Part shown: in pieces, positions 1-9,021 of the stretch
Layout of the letters: every line of letters starts with the position of its first letter
Position numbering within the stretch: position 1 is the first letter of the stretch
DNA from: JBOZRQ01 sp050789255
Lineage (GTDB): Bacteria > Bacillota > Sulfobacillia > Symbiobacteriales > Symbiobacteriaceae
DNA length: 64,000 nt
Direction: 5' to 3'
Assembly: GCA_050789255.1 (NCBI GenBank)
Contig: JBOZRQ010000015.1
Location: 1-64,000, forward strand
Translations under genes and position numbers: made by a program
Notes under the pieces: generated by a model
Told to the model about the DNA's origin: nothing
Seen by the model: the letters and a program-made list of their open reading frames with translations, nothing else
The model's database searches: none

Positions 1-1101
1 CAGCGTCCCCGTTAGAACCGACTTATCCTGACCGAGCACGAAACCACTGTAAGTAGCAGTCAGTGCGGGGTTGGCATCGCCGTAGACCTTGGACTTTGCG
101 TCCGCCGTCACCGTCAGTGCCTTCTTGGTCACGCTCAGCGTGCCAGGCAGGAAGCTGATGGCGTAGTTCCCCGAGGTCAGGCCCGACGGGGTGATCGTGT
201 ACGTTCCGGCGTTGCTGCTCGTGGTTGCCGCCGTGGTGAAGCTCAGCGTGCCGCCCAACACCGAGGAATCCTGGCTGAGCACGAACCCGCTGTAGCTGAC
301 CGTGAAGGTCGGATTGGCATCGCCGTAGGTCTTGCTCTTGTTGTCAGCCGTTACGGTGAGCGGTGCCGGATTCACCGTCAGCGTGCCGTTGGCGAACGTG
401 ATGTCATAGTTAGCCGAAGCGATGCCCAACGGGGTGATCGTGTAATTACCGACGTTGCTGCTCGTGGTGGCCGGCGTGCTGAAGGTTGGCGTCCAGCCCA
501 GGCTGCTCGCCGTCTGACCAAGCACGAAGCCGCTGTAGCTGGCCGTGAAGGCCGGGTTGGCGTCGCCGTAAGCCTTGGTCTTGTTGTCCGCCGTCACGGT
601 GAGCGCCGCCGGATTCACGGCCAGCGTGCCATTGGCGTACGTGATGTCATAGTTCGCCGTGGTGATGCCCGACGGGGTGATCGTGTACGTACCGACATTG
701 CTGCTCGCGGTGGCCGCCGTGCTGAAGGCGGGCGCCCAGCCCAGGCTGCTCGCCGTCTGACCAAGCACGAAGCCGGTGTAGCTGGCCGTAAACGCCGGGT
801 TGGTGTCGCCGTAGACCTTGGACTTGGGGTCTGCTGTCACCGTCAGCGCCTTCTTGGTCACGCTCAGCGTGCCATCCACGAATGTGATGGCGTAGTTGGG
901 CGAGGTCAGACCGCTGGGCGTAATTGCATAGCTGCCCACGTTACTATTTTGATCAGCAGGTGTGGCGAAGCTGAGGGTGCCGCCGAGAACCGACGAGGTC
1001 TGGCCCAGCACGAAGCCGCTGTAGCTCGCCGTGAACGCCGGGTTGGCGTCGCCATAGGTCTTGGTCTTGTTGCCCGCCGTCACGGTAAGCGGTGCCTTGG
1101 C
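1..1101 (-). repeat. Five tandem MBG-type coding repeats, about 240 bp each
   Basis: Inside the giant gene the segment LTVTA..K.K.YGD.NP.FTASYSGFVLGQ recurs with starts near 1101, 861, 620, 378 and 135; the last copy is cut by the window edge. Nucleotide identity between neighbouring copies is high, so copy number may vary by recombination and short-read assemblies may collapse here. Confidence 0.85.
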
Positions 1102-4100
1102 CACGTTCAGCGTGCCCGTGCCGGTGCTCGGATCGTACCGGGCGTCGTCGGGCGTGAAAACCGCACTGATGTTGCGGGCGCCTCCCGCCACGGTGATGGT
1201 GTACGAAAGGGTACCTGTGCCGCCGCCGTCAACCGTCGCCGTACCCACCGAGGCGCCCTCCACCGAGAACTCCACCGTGCCGGCTACGGCCGGTGTCACG
1301 TTCGCAGTGAGGGTAACCGTCTCGCCGTAGGTACCGCTGATGCCGGTCACCACGGTTGCCGTCGTCTGCTGAACCGCCGACGTATCAGAGGCCGAGTTGT
1401 TGTCGGCCAGGCGATCGCCGCCGCCCGAGACGGACGCCGTATTGGTGATGACGAAGGCCGCATTGGTCGCCACCGTCACGGTGACCGTGATCGGCGGGTA
1501 GCTGGCGCCAGGTGCGAGCGCGTTGCTGCGGGTGCAGCTTGTCGTGGCTGAGCAGTCCCACCCGGTCCCGCTCATGGCGGTCACGGTCAGACCCACGCCG
1601 CCGTTCTCGGTGACAGTCACGTTACCCACGGTGGGGGCATCGCCCTGGTTGGTCACCGTGATCGTGTAGGTACCGGTCTGGCCCTGCGTGAAGGTGGCGC
1701 CGCCGTCGGTCTTGCTCAAGGTCAGGTCGGCTGCCTGGTCGATGGTGGTCAGGTCGCTGGCGGAGTTGTTATCGGTCTTCAGCTCGCCGCCGCCGCTCAC
1801 GCTAACCGTGTTGGTCACGCTGGTAGCCGTGTCCGGAGCCACCGTTACCGTCAGGGTGATCGCCGGGAAGTCGCCGCCCGCAGCGGCCGAGCCTGCGTTG
1901 GTGCAGGTAAGGGTGCCGAGGTTACAGGTCCAGCCGAGGCCGGACATGGCCGTCGCCGTCAGGCCGCCCGGCAGCGTGTCAACCAGGGTCACGGTGCCCG
2001 TGGTGGGCTGACCACCGGAGTTGTGCACCGTGATCGTGTAGGTTGCGCCGGTCTGGCCCTCTCGGAAGTTGCCGCTGTGGCTCTTGGTCACAGTCAGATC
2101 GGGCTTCGGGATGATCGTAAAGGTGACCGTGGTTTGGGCAACAGATGCCCTCGCATCAGCTGCGCCGTTGGTGGTGCCGTTATCCTGCACGGTATAGCTA
2201 AAGCCGGCCGTGCCACTGAAGCCATCTGTGGGGGTGAAGATCACGTCGGTGCCGGAGATGCTCACCGTGCCACCCGTCGGGCTGCTAACCGCGGACACGG
2301 TCAGCGATTGGGCGGCCTCGTTAGCCGGTCCCGCGCTGTCGTTTCCGGTCAGGGCGGCAAACGGGATCGTCCAGGGGCCAGAGCCCTCCTCCACGGCCGC
2401 CAGGGTGTCGCTGGTGCCCACAGGGGCGTCGTTCACCTCGGTCACGGTGATCGAGGCGGCAACGCCACCGCTGATGCCAGCGCCGGCGCCGTCCAGCGCG
2501 GCCTTCACGGTGAAGCTGAAGGTATTGCCGGCCGAGGTGTTGGCGTTCGCGTCGGGAGTGAACTTCAGGCCGGCGCCCGCCTGGGCCGCCGTGATGTAGC
2601 TGCCGTTAGCGATCTGGGTGGTACCGTCGTTCAAGTAGAGCTTGCCGCCCGTAATGCCGGTGATCTGGAAGTGAGTCACCTCGGCGCCGTCCACGGCGTT
2701 ACGGGTGATCACCAGGCCGGACGCAGACTGGGTATCCTCGGAAGTGGTGGCCGCGGTGACCTGAGGCGCATCCGCCACCGGGGTGACTGGGATTGAGACG
2801 GTCGCCGTACTGGTCTTGGGGTCTGCCGAGCCGGCCGTCGTGCCGTTATCCTGCACGGTGTACGTGAAGGTTGCGGTGCCGTGGAAGTTGTCGGACGGAG
2901 TGAAGCGCACGACACCGCCGAAGATCTCTACGCCGCCGCCCGTGACCGCCGTCACATCGGTGACGGTGAGGGTCTGGCCGATCTCGTCGTCCGGGCCAGA
3001 CTGGTCGTTACCGGTGAGGCTGGCAAAGGGGATCTCCAGAAGCCCGGAGTCCTCCGCCACCGCGGCAAGTGTGTCGCCTACGCCCGTGGGAGCGTCGTTG
3101 ACCTCGGTCACCGTGATCGAGGCAGCGGTGCCGCCGCTGATGCCGGCGCCAGCCCCATCCAGGGCCGCCTTAGCCGTGAAGGTGAAGCCCCCTCCAGCTG
3201 GAGTGTTGGTGTTGGCATCCGGGGTGAACTTCAGGCCGGCGCCCGCCTGAGCGGCGGTAATGAACGTGCCGTTGGCGATCTGGGTGGTGCCGTCGTTCTG
3301 ATAAAGCTTACCGCCGGAGATCCCGGTGATCTGGAAATGGGTCACCTCGGTGCCGTCCACGGCGCTCCGGGTGATCACCAGACCGGTGGTGGACTGGGTG
3401 TCCTCCGCGGTGGTGGTCGCCGTGATCTGAGGCGCATCGGCCACCGGTGACACGGTGAACGAGACGGTAGCCGTGCTGCTCTTCGCATCGGCGACACCGG
3501 CGGTAGTGCCGTTGTCGGTCACCGTGTAGCGGAAGCTGGCCGTGCCATGGAAGTTCGCGGCTGTGGTGAACTGAACGTCGCCGCCCACCACGCTGGCGGT
3601 GCCGCCGACAACATTGTCGACCCCGGTGATCCACAGGCTCTGTACGCTTTCATTGGCCGGGCCCTTGCTGTCATTGGCCAGCAAGTCCGCACCGTTGAAC
3701 GTAAGCGAACCGTAGTCCTCTGGAATTGCGCCGGGAGGGTTGTCGTCCGTGCCCGTTGGCGCATCGTTGACTTCGGTTACGGTAATGGTGCCGGTGGCAG
3801 CGGGGCTGATGCCCGTCCCGGCGGCGTCGAGGGCCGCCTGAACCGCGAATTCAAAGGTGTCACCCGCCGAGGTGTTCCGGTCAGGGGCCGGCATGAACTT
3901 CAGGCCGGCGGCGCCCTCCGCGGCTGTGATAAAGTCTCCATTGTTAATCTGGGTGGTGCCGTCATTCTGGTAGAGTACGCCACCGGTGATGCCGGTGATC
4001 TTGAAGTGGGTGACGCCGGCGCCGTCGGCGGCGTCCGGGGAAATGACCAGGCCCGAGGTGGACTTGGTGTCCTCAGCCGTGGTCGCCGCCGTGACGGACG

Positions 4101-6654
4101 GCGTCTCGGCGGACGGGTTGACCACGAAGGTCACGGTCGCGGTGTCCGTAAGGGCGGGCGTGCCACTGTCCTCGACGGTATAGGTGAAGCTGGCCGTGCC
4201 GGTGAAGTTCGAGGTGAGCGTGAAGATCACGTTGCTGCCCGAAATCTCAACCGTTCCGCCGGTGGGGGCGCTCACCGCCGTGATGGTCAGGGTCTGGCCG
4301 CTCTCGTTAGCCGGACCCGCGCTGTCGTTGCTCAGCAGGGCCGCGAACGGGATGGTCCGAGGCGCCGAGTCCTCCTCCACCGCGCTGAGCGAGTCATCAG
4401 CGGCCTCCGGAGCGTCGTTCACCGCTGTGACGGCGATCGTGAAGGACTGAGTCGAGCTGTCCTTACCGCTATTGGCGGTACCGCCGTTATCAGAGAGGGT
4501 CACCGTCACGTTGGCGGTGCCGTTGGCGTTCGCCGCCAAGGTGTAGCTCAGGTCACCGCCGGTACTGATGGCCGGCTGCACGGCAAACAAGGCATTGTTA
4601 TTGTTGGTCACGGAAAAGGTCACGGTCTGGCCGGACTCGTCGGCCGGCCCGGTCGAAATGTTCGTCGCCCAGTTGCTGACGGAGTGTGCGCCCGAATCCT
4701 CCAGCACCGTCTCGTCGGCGCCCTTCGTGAAAGTGGGCTCGTCGTTGACCGAAGTGACCGTAATCGTGAAGGTCTGCGACACGGATGTGTCGTCACCGCC
4801 GTTGGCGGTCCCGCCATTATCCTTCAGCGTCACGGTCACCGTCGCCGACCCGTGGGCGTTTGCGGCAGGGGTGTACGACAGAACGCCGGCGCTCGAAATG
4901 GCGGGCTGCACAGAGAAGAGGGCATTGTTGGTGTTGGTCACCGTAAAGGTTAAGGTCTGGCCGGACTCGCTGGGCGCACCGGCCGAAATGCCCGTGGCCC
5001 ACCCGCTTACGGTCTGCGGCCCCGCATCTTCCAGCACCGTGTGGTCTGCGCCCTTTGTAAAAACCGGCTCGTCGTTGATCTCCGTGACGGTAATCGTGAA
5101 ACTCTGCGCCAAAGTGGTGTCTTTGCCGCTATTGGCTGTACCGCCATTGTCAGAGAGCGTAACTGACACATTGGCCGTACCGGAAGCATTCGCTGCCGGA
5201 GTGTAGGTCAGCGTGCCCGTGCTGCTGATCGCGGGCTGCACCGAGAAGAGAGCGTTGTTGTTGTTGGTCACGGTGAAGGTCAGGGTTTGGCCCGACTCGT
5301 TTGCAGCGCCGGCCGAGATGCCCGTCGCCCAGCCAGCCACCGTCTGCGCACCGGCATCCTCATTGACGCTCTGGTTGGCGCCAGCGGTAAAACTGGGCAC
5401 ATCGTTGACCGCAGTGACCGTGATGTTGAACTTCTTGACGGTTGTGTCGCTGCCGCCGTTGGCAGTGCCACCATTGTCCTTGACGGTAACAGTCACCTCT
5501 GCAGTGCCGTAGGCATTGGCCGCGGGGGTGAAGGTCAGTTTTCCGGCGCCGTCAATGGCCGGCTGGGCGGAGAAGAGCGCGTTGTTATTGTTGGAGACGG
5601 TGGTGGTAAGGGTCTGGCCGGCTTCTACGGCGCTGCTGCCTGTCAGGAAGTTGGACGCCGAATAGGCGGCGGAGTCCTCCAGAACCGTCACGTCGCTGCC
5701 CAGGGTAAAGGTGGGCGCGTCATTAACGGGATTGATGGTCATGTTGAAGGTGGTACTGCCTACCGAACCGCCCTTTCCGTCCGAAGCGGTAAAGGTAAAG
5801 CTGTCGGAGGTCGTGTCGGATCCGCTATGTACATAGGTAACCTGTCCACCACTAATGTCAGCCTGAGTGAAGGTACCGCCGGCGCTAAGTGCCGTGGCGC
5901 CCTTCTTCAGGGTTCCGTTGGCGGGGGCGGTCCCAATGGTGTAGGTTACCGTGTCGCCGTCCGGATCGGTGATGTTCAGGTGGGTGTTGGCGAGCGTGGC
6001 GGTGGCACCCTCGTTGAGCGAGAGCCCGGCGTTCGTCGCCAGGGTCGGGGCCTGATTCAGGGCCATGTAAACGCGGAAGGCCGTGTCCGCGTCGTTCCAC
6101 ATTTGCCACGTTGAAGAGCCACTCTGCCACACATAGTGATCGCCGCCCCCATAGGGAGAGGCGCCAGGCGACGTGATCTTGTAGCCCAGCCTGATCACAC
6201 TAGTGCTCCCCGTGTAGGTCAGTCTATAGTAGTAGGTACTGTTGCCCGTTACAGCGATGGGTGTATCAAACACAAAGTCCTGCCAACCTGGCGCCGTGGT
6301 GAAGGGGGTCCACGAGACGGTTTTACTACCCAGTAATGCACCGCTCCCACCGGGGACGCCCTCCCACACCTGAACGGTTGCGGTGACGTTATTGCCAGCA
6401 GAATACGAGTATATCCACAGGGAGATCTTCGCGATAAACCCCGTCTTCGTGGGTTTGAAGGTCTGCGCCGCCTCTCCCGCTTCAATCTCGTTGTCGTCGC
6501 CCGTCAACTCCTGTGCGACGTTTGGTGTGGCTTCCGGAGTTACCGCCAAGGCGATGTTGGTCCGGCCCAAGGCCGCTCCCAGCACGAGTACGCTCATCAT
6601 CACGACCAACAATTGATTCAGCCGCTGCAAAAGCAGTTTCCTCGAACGTCGCAT
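1..6654 (-). CDS. Giant secreted repeat protein (cadherin-like, DUF11 and MBG domains), 3' end outside window
   Basis: The frame is open from ATG 6654 to the window edge (2218 codons, no stop), preceded by GGGGGG about 8 nt upstream. Residues 1-36 are a signal peptide. Residues 45-195 look like a beta-sandwich domain, and 200-310 a cadherin-like domain. Four units of about 109 aa opening NDxPxFT follow (310-743), then larger cadherin-like units (743-1515), two DUF11-type units (1517-1760), an Ig-like domain (1762-1850) and MBG repeats with YGDANPAFTASYSGF (from 1852). This is a cell-surface or matrix adhesin architecture; no enzymatic motif is visible. The C-terminal anchor lies outside the window, so the attachment mode is unknown. 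A terminator-like hairpin separates it from the collar genes upstream. Confidence 0.9.
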   Translation of the reverse strand, partial: MRRSRKLLLQRLNQLLVVMMSVLVLGAALGRTNIALAVTPEATPNVAQELTGDDNEIEAGEAAQTFKPTKTGFIAKISLWIYSYSAGNNVTATVQVWEGVPGGSGALLGSKTVSWTPFTTAPGWQDFVFDTPIAVTGNSTYYYRLTYTGSTSVIRLGYKITSPGASPYGGGDHYVWQSGSSTWQMWNDADTAFRVYMALNQAPTLATNAGLSLNEGATATLANTHLNITDPDGDTVTYTIGTAPANGTLKKGATALSAGGTFTQADISGGQVTYVHSGSDTTSDSFTFTASDGKGGSVGSTTFNMTINPVNDAPTFTLGSDVTVLEDSAAYSASNFLTGSSAVEAGQTLTTTVSNNNNALFSAQPAIDGAGKLTFTPAANAYGTAEVTVTVKDNGGTANGGSDTTVKKFNITVTAVNDVPSFTAGANQSVNEDAGAQTVAGWATGISAGAANESGQTLTFTVTNNNNALFSVQPAISSTGTLTYTPAANASGTANVSVTLSDNGGTANSGKDTTLAQSFTITVTEINDEPVFTKGADHTVLEDAGPQTVSGWATGISAGAPSESGQTLTFTVTNTNNALFSVQPAISSAGVLSYTPAANAHGSATVTVTLKDNGGTANGGDDTSVSQTFTITVTSVNDEPTFTKGADETVLEDSGAHSVSNWATNISTGPADESGQTVTFSVTNNNNALFAVQPAISTGGDLSYTLAANANGTANVTVTLSDNGGTANSGKDSSTQSFTIAVTAVNDAPEAADDSLSAVEEDSAPRTIPFAALLSNDSAGPANESGQTLTITAVSAPTGGTVEISGSNVIFTLTSNFTGTASFTYTVEDSGTPALTDTATVTFVVNPSAETPSVTAATTAEDTKSTSGLVISPDAADGAGVTHFKITGITGGVLYQNDGTTQINNGDFITAAEGAAGLKFMPAPDRNTSAGDTFEFAVQAALDAAGTGISPAATGTITVTEVNDAPTGTDDNPPGAIPEDYGSLTFNGADLLANDSKGPANESVQSLWITGVDNVVGGTASVVGGDVQFTTAANFHGTASFRYTVTDNGTTAGVADAKSSTATVSFTVSPVADAPQITATTTAEDTQSTTGLVITRSAVDGTEVTHFQITGISGGKLYQNDGTTQIANGTFITAAQAGAGLKFTPDANTNTPAGGGFTFTAKAALDGAGAGISGGTAASITVTEVNDAPTGVGDTLAAVAEDSGLLEIPFASLTGNDQSGPDDEIGQTLTVTDVTAVTGGGVEIFGGVVRFTPSDNFHGTATFTYTVQDNGTTAGSADPKTSTATVSIPVTPVADAPQVTAATTSEDTQSASGLVITRNAVDGAEVTHFQITGITGGKLYLNDGTTQIANGSYITAAQAGAGLKFTPDANANTSAGNTFSFTVKAALDGAGAGISGGVAASITVTEVNDAPVGTSDTLAAVEEGSGPWTIPFAALTGNDSAGPANEAAQSLTVSAVSSPTGGTVSISGTDVIFTPTDGFSGTAGFSYTVQDNGTTNGAADARASVAQTTVTFTIIPKPDLTVTKSHSGNFREGQTGATYTITVHNSGGQPTTGTVTLVDTLPGGLTATAMSGLGWTCNLGTLTCTNAGSAAAGGDFPAITLTVTVAPDTATSVTNTVSVSGGGELKTDNNSASDLTTIDQAADLTLSKTDGGATFTQGQTGTYTITVTNQGDAPTVGNVTVTENGGVGLTVTAMSGTGWDCSATTSCTRSNALAPGASYPPITVTVTVATNAAFVITNTASVSGGGDRLADNNSASDTSAVQQTTATVVTGISGTYGETVTLTANVTPAVAGTVEFSVEGASVGTATVDGGGTGTLSYTITVAGGARNISAVFTPDDARYDPSTGTGTLNVAKAPLTVTAGNKTKTYGDANPAFTASYSGFVLGQTSSVLGGTLSFATPADQNSNVGSYAITPSGLTSPNYAITFVDGTLSVTKKALTVTADPKSKVYGDTNPAFTASYTGFVLGQTASSLGWAPAFSTAATASSNVGTYTITPSGITTANYDITYANGTLAVNPAALTVTADNKTKAYGDANPAFTASYSGFVLGQTASSLGWTPTFSTPATTSSNVGNYTITPLGIASANYDITFANGTLTVNPAPLTVTADNKSKTYGDANPTFTVSYSGFVLSQDSSVLGGTLSFTTAATTSSNAGTYTITPSGLTSGNYAISFLPGTLSVTKKALTVTADAKSKVYGDANPALTATYSGFVLGQDKSVLTGTL
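2110..4425 (-). repeat. Long cadherin-like coding repeats, about 660 bp period
   Basis: Units opening with NDAPxGxxDxLxAVEEDSG start near 4425, 3757, 3100 and 2440. Each full unit has a TFTYTVxDNGT half and a TAAxTxEDTxSxxGLVI half. The fourth unit is only a half copy before the DUF11 region. Confidence 0.75.
4426..5730 (-). repeat. Four coding repeats of about 327 bp (cadherin-like)
   Basis: Units opening NDxPxFTxGAD start near 5725, 5407, 5080 and 4753. Each contains the shared block NNNALFSxQPAI followed by LTYTPAANAxGTAxVTVTL and a DNGGTANxGxDT tail. Confidence 0.75.
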
Positions 6655-6704
6655 GGATCGTTCCCCCCAAAAGTCAGCACCGTTGACAGTAACAATGCAA
6701 AGGC

Positions 6705-6730
6705 CCTCGCGGGCCAAATGGCCCGCGAGG
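6705..6730 (-). terminator. Hairpin after the collar-gene operon
   Basis: A perfect 11-bp stem (CCTCGCGGGCC with GGCCCGCGAGG) has a 4-nt loop. On the minus strand it is followed by GCCTTTGCATTG, a weak T-rich tail. It lies between the last collar gene and the giant gene, so the latter probably has its own promoter. Confidence 0.6.
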
Positions 6731-6745
6731 ACTGTGTCTGGAGCG

Positions 6746-7282
6746 TCAGTCGGACCGCGGGGGGAAGATTCCCTCCAGGGCGATGATGAAATTGAGTCCC
6801 AAGTAAGGCTGCATGTTGTTGTGAGGTTGACTGCCCCCCGAAACCCCCAGGGCCATGGGGCTCATCTGCACCCGGCTTGGGTCGTTCGTGTAGATCGAAC
6901 TGCCGCTGCGGTTCGAGGCGGAGCCCCAAACGTTGTTGGTGGCTACGCTGGCTGTGGCAGAGCCAGCCGCACCGTCGCCCATGGGCGTGTGGGTGTGGGC
7001 GGGCATCTCCGAGGTCAGTAGCGTAACGTACGGACTGCCGCCCTTCTCGCCGAGGCTCCTCGGGGTAAGCCCCGGCCCGGCGCCCTGGTGCATCGGAGCG
7101 CTGCCCTGCAGGTTCGGCAGGCCGAAGGTGGTCCTGCCGTCGCCGCCGTACCTGGTGCCGAGGATGGAGAAGAGAGCGGTGTTCTGCACGATCGCCATGA
7201 GTTGCCCGTTGCAGAGCGCCCAACCCTTGGGGGCGAAGTTGCCGCCGAAGACCCTGATCTCGCCGATAAACGGATCGGACAT
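6746..7282 (-). CDS. Tail-collar / microcystin-dependent-type protein 1
   Basis: This 178-aa protein has the phage tail-collar signature at its N terminus (GEIRVFGGNFAPKGWALCNG, then GTRYGGDGRTTFGLPNLQGS). The C-terminal part is Gly/Asn/Ser-rich and closes with QPYLGLNFIIALEG. The family occurs as phage fibre tips and as bacterial microcystin-dependent proteins of unknown cellular role. ATG 7282 is preceded by AAAGGGGG. It is the last of three paralogues, 18 bp after the second, and no phage genes surround them. Function beyond the fold is not assigned. Confidence 0.85.
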   Translation of the reverse strand: MSDPFIGEIRVFGGNFAPKGWALCNGQLMAIVQNTALFSILGTRYGGDGRTTFGLPNLQGSAPMHQGAGPGLTPRSLGEKGGSPYVTLLTSEMPAHTHTPMGDGAAGSATASVATNNVWGSASNRSGSSIYTNDPSRVQMSPMALGVSGGSQPHNNMQPYLGLNFIIALEGIFPPRSD

Positions 7283-7300
7283 ATGCGTTGCCCCCTTTTG

Positions 7301-7801
7301 TCAGTTGCGGCTTGGGAAGATTCCCTGCGTTGCAATGCAGAAGTTCACCGTCAAATACGGCTGCATGTTCGGGTGAGCCTGGCTACCGCCAGCCGCCGCC
7401 AGGGAGGCGGCATTCATGGGGGTGAGGCTCGCTGCCGGACCGAAGGGGTTGCTGGTTGACGAAGTCCAGATCGACCCCTCTACGTTTTTCTGATTCGCTG
7501 CAGCGGTACTGGCGGACATCTGGTGTGTATGCGCCGGCATCTCCGCCTGGATCAGCGTGTGGTTCTCTTCCCCGGCGGATTGCCCCAGGGTGACTCCATT
7601 GCCAACATGAACCGGAACGCGGCCCCGGAGGTCGGGCAGGGCGAAGGTGGTCCTGCCGTCGCCGCCGTATGTGGTGCCCAGCAGCGAAAAGAGCGCCTGA
7701 TTGCTCGCAATCGAAAGCAGTTGCCCATTGCACAGAGCCCAGCCCCGCGGCGCAGAGTTGAGCCCAAACATCCGAATTTCGCCCAGGAACGGTTCAGACA
7801 T
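7301..7801 (-). CDS. Tail-collar / microcystin-dependent-type protein 2
   Basis: A 166-aa paralogue with GEIRMFGLNSAPRGWALCNG and GTTYGGDGRTTFALPDLRGR near the N terminus and QPYLTVNFCIATQG near the end. An in-frame Met lies upstream at 7867, but ATG 7801 has an ideal AAGGAGG eight bases ahead, so it is taken as the start. It sits 31 bp after paralogue 3 and is clearly co-transcribed. Its central variable region differs strongly from the other two copies, which suggests divergence in ligand or surface recognition. Confidence 0.87.
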   Translation of the reverse strand: MSEPFLGEIRMFGLNSAPRGWALCNGQLLSIASNQALFSLLGTTYGGDGRTTFALPDLRGRVPVHVGNGVTLGQSAGEENHTLIQAEMPAHTHQMSASTAAANQKNVEGSIWTSSTSNPFGPAASLTPMNAASLAAAGGSQAHPNMQPYLTVNFCIATQGIFPSRN

Positions 7802-7832
7802 ATGTAACGCCTCCTTGCTACTGGCAACTACC

Positions 7833-8348
7833 TCAGGACTGGGGGGGATAGAGTCCCTCAACGGCAATAATGAAGCTGACGCACTGGAACGGCATCATGT
7901 TATCGTGCGGCTGACTGTTTCCCGCGGGCGCCACGGCGTTCGCTGCCATGGCGGCAGCGGGGGATCCGGCGGAGTACTCGTTCAGGGTGGACGTTGCCCA
8001 GACGCCATTGGTCGGCTCCGCTTGGGTGCCGTCGACCGCCGTTGCATAGACCACATGGTTGTGAAGCGGCATCTGCTGGCTGGTGAGCGTTACGGTCTCT
8101 ACACCACCGGCCTGCCCATTGCTGTATGTACTGCCTGTAGCGGGGTTCTGTCCCGCGTGAATCGGGACACGGCCGCGCAGGTCCGGCACGGCGAACGTGG
8201 TCTGCCCGTCCCCGCCGTACGTGGTCCCAATCAGACTGTACAGAGCCTCATACTGGGAAATGGACAGCAGCTGCCCGTTGCAGAGCGCCCACCCCATCGG
8301 GGCAAAGTCCCCGGCAAACATCCGGATCTCACCGATGTACTGATCCAC
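7833..8348 (-). CDS. Tail-collar / microcystin-dependent-type protein 3
   Basis: This 171-aa protein is the first collar gene of the operon, with GEIRMFAGDFAPMGWALCNG and GTTYGGDGQTTFAVPDLRGR. It starts at GTG 8348 with GGGAGG eight bases upstream, and this ribosome site lies in the 18-bp gap after the GNAT gene. The three collar copies share about half of their N-terminal residues and diverge in the Thr/Ala/Asn-rich middle. Confidence 0.87.
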   Translation of the reverse strand: MDQYIGEIRMFAGDFAPMGWALCNGQLLSISQYEALYSLIGTTYGGDGQTTFAVPDLRGRVPIHAGQNPATGSTYSNGQAGGVETVTLTSQQMPLHNHVVYATAVDGTQAEPTNGVWATSTLNEYSAGSPAAAMAANAVAPAGNSQPHDNMMPFQCVSFIIAVEGLYPPQS

Positions 8349-8366
8349 TTGCAGTTCCTCCCTTTC

Positions 8367-8825
8367 CTAGGGCCATTGCATGGACTGGTGGGTCTCGGTC
8401 ACATGGATTTCCCTGAAGCCGAGTCGCTCATACAGTTGCGCCGCCCTCGGGTTGTTGGCGGCGACCTGAAGCCGGAGCGGCACGCAAGCCTCGGCGGCCT
8501 CGGCCTGCAGCGCCTGAATCAGACGAGTTCCGGCGCCGGTACCGCGGAACTGAGGCAGGAGGGCAATATCAACCAGAACGATCTCGTGGGGAGAGCGACT
8601 GACCCAGACCCGACCGATCGGCTCGTCGCCCTTCAGGAGAATGCGGTGGTCAGCGCCCGGGTACTGCGCCTCATAGGAGCGCCGCTGAGCGTGATACTGC
8701 ATCTGCAACAACTGTGCCATTTGTGGTGGGGGAAGCCCCCAGGCGGACATCTCGGCGCCCTTGGTTGCCGCAAACAACTCGAAGAGAAAGGGCTCGTCCG
8801 TCGCTTGAACCGGACGGGTAGTCAT
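8367..8825 (-). CDS. GNAT-family N-acetyltransferase
   Basis: A 152-aa single-domain GCN5-type acetyltransferase. The acetyl-CoA site is visible as LPQFRGTGAGTRLIQAL, followed by the typical N..A..LYERLGF segment near the C terminus. The start at ATG 8825 is preceded by GGGGG; a longer form from 8852 is possible but less natural. It is the promoter-proximal gene of the operon with the three collar proteins, so it may modify one of them, but that is only inferred from position. The substrate is unknown. Confidence 0.85.
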   Translation of the reverse strand: MTTRPVQATDEPFLFELFAATKGAEMSAWGLPPPQMAQLLQMQYHAQRRSYEAQYPGADHRILLKGDEPIGRVWVSRSPHEIVLVDIALLPQFRGTGAGTRLIQALQAEAAEACVPLRLQVAANNPRAAQLYERLGFREIHVTETHQSMQWP

Positions 8826-8890
8826 GGGTAGGCCCCCAGTACGAAAGCACAACTTTTAAATAGTTAAATAGGTATACTTTACCTACTAAT

Positions 8891-8920
8891 ACATTAGCAC
8901 GTTGTAGCTACGCGGGTCAA
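8891..8920 (-). promoter_or_regulatory. Candidate promoter of the GNAT-collar operon
   Basis: On the minus strand TTGACC (8920-8915) and TAATGT (8896-8891) are separated by 18 bp in an AT-rich stretch, about 65 bp before the GNAT start. The -35 fits well and the -10 only moderately. Confidence 0.35.
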
Positions 8921-8951
8921 AATAATGATCTGTAAATTCTTTCGACAAGCT

Positions 8952-8991
8952 AAAAAGAAGCACCCAACTGCATCAGCGGTTGGGTGCTTCT
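8952..8991 (-). terminator. Intrinsic terminator of the uracil permease gene
   Basis: A perfect 13-bp stem (AGAAGCACCCAAC with GTTGGGTGCTTCT) has a 10-nt loop and is followed by five T on the minus strand. It is 30 bp past the permease stop. Confidence 0.9.
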
Positions 8992-9021
8992 CGTTCAGGG
9001 TTCTTGGGTAAGGAGGAGGGC

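Noticed and set aside
1..1101. CRISPR-like direct repeats
   Set aside because: The repeats are 240 bp, in frame and encode MBG protein domains; no short repeat-spacer pattern exists anywhere in the window.
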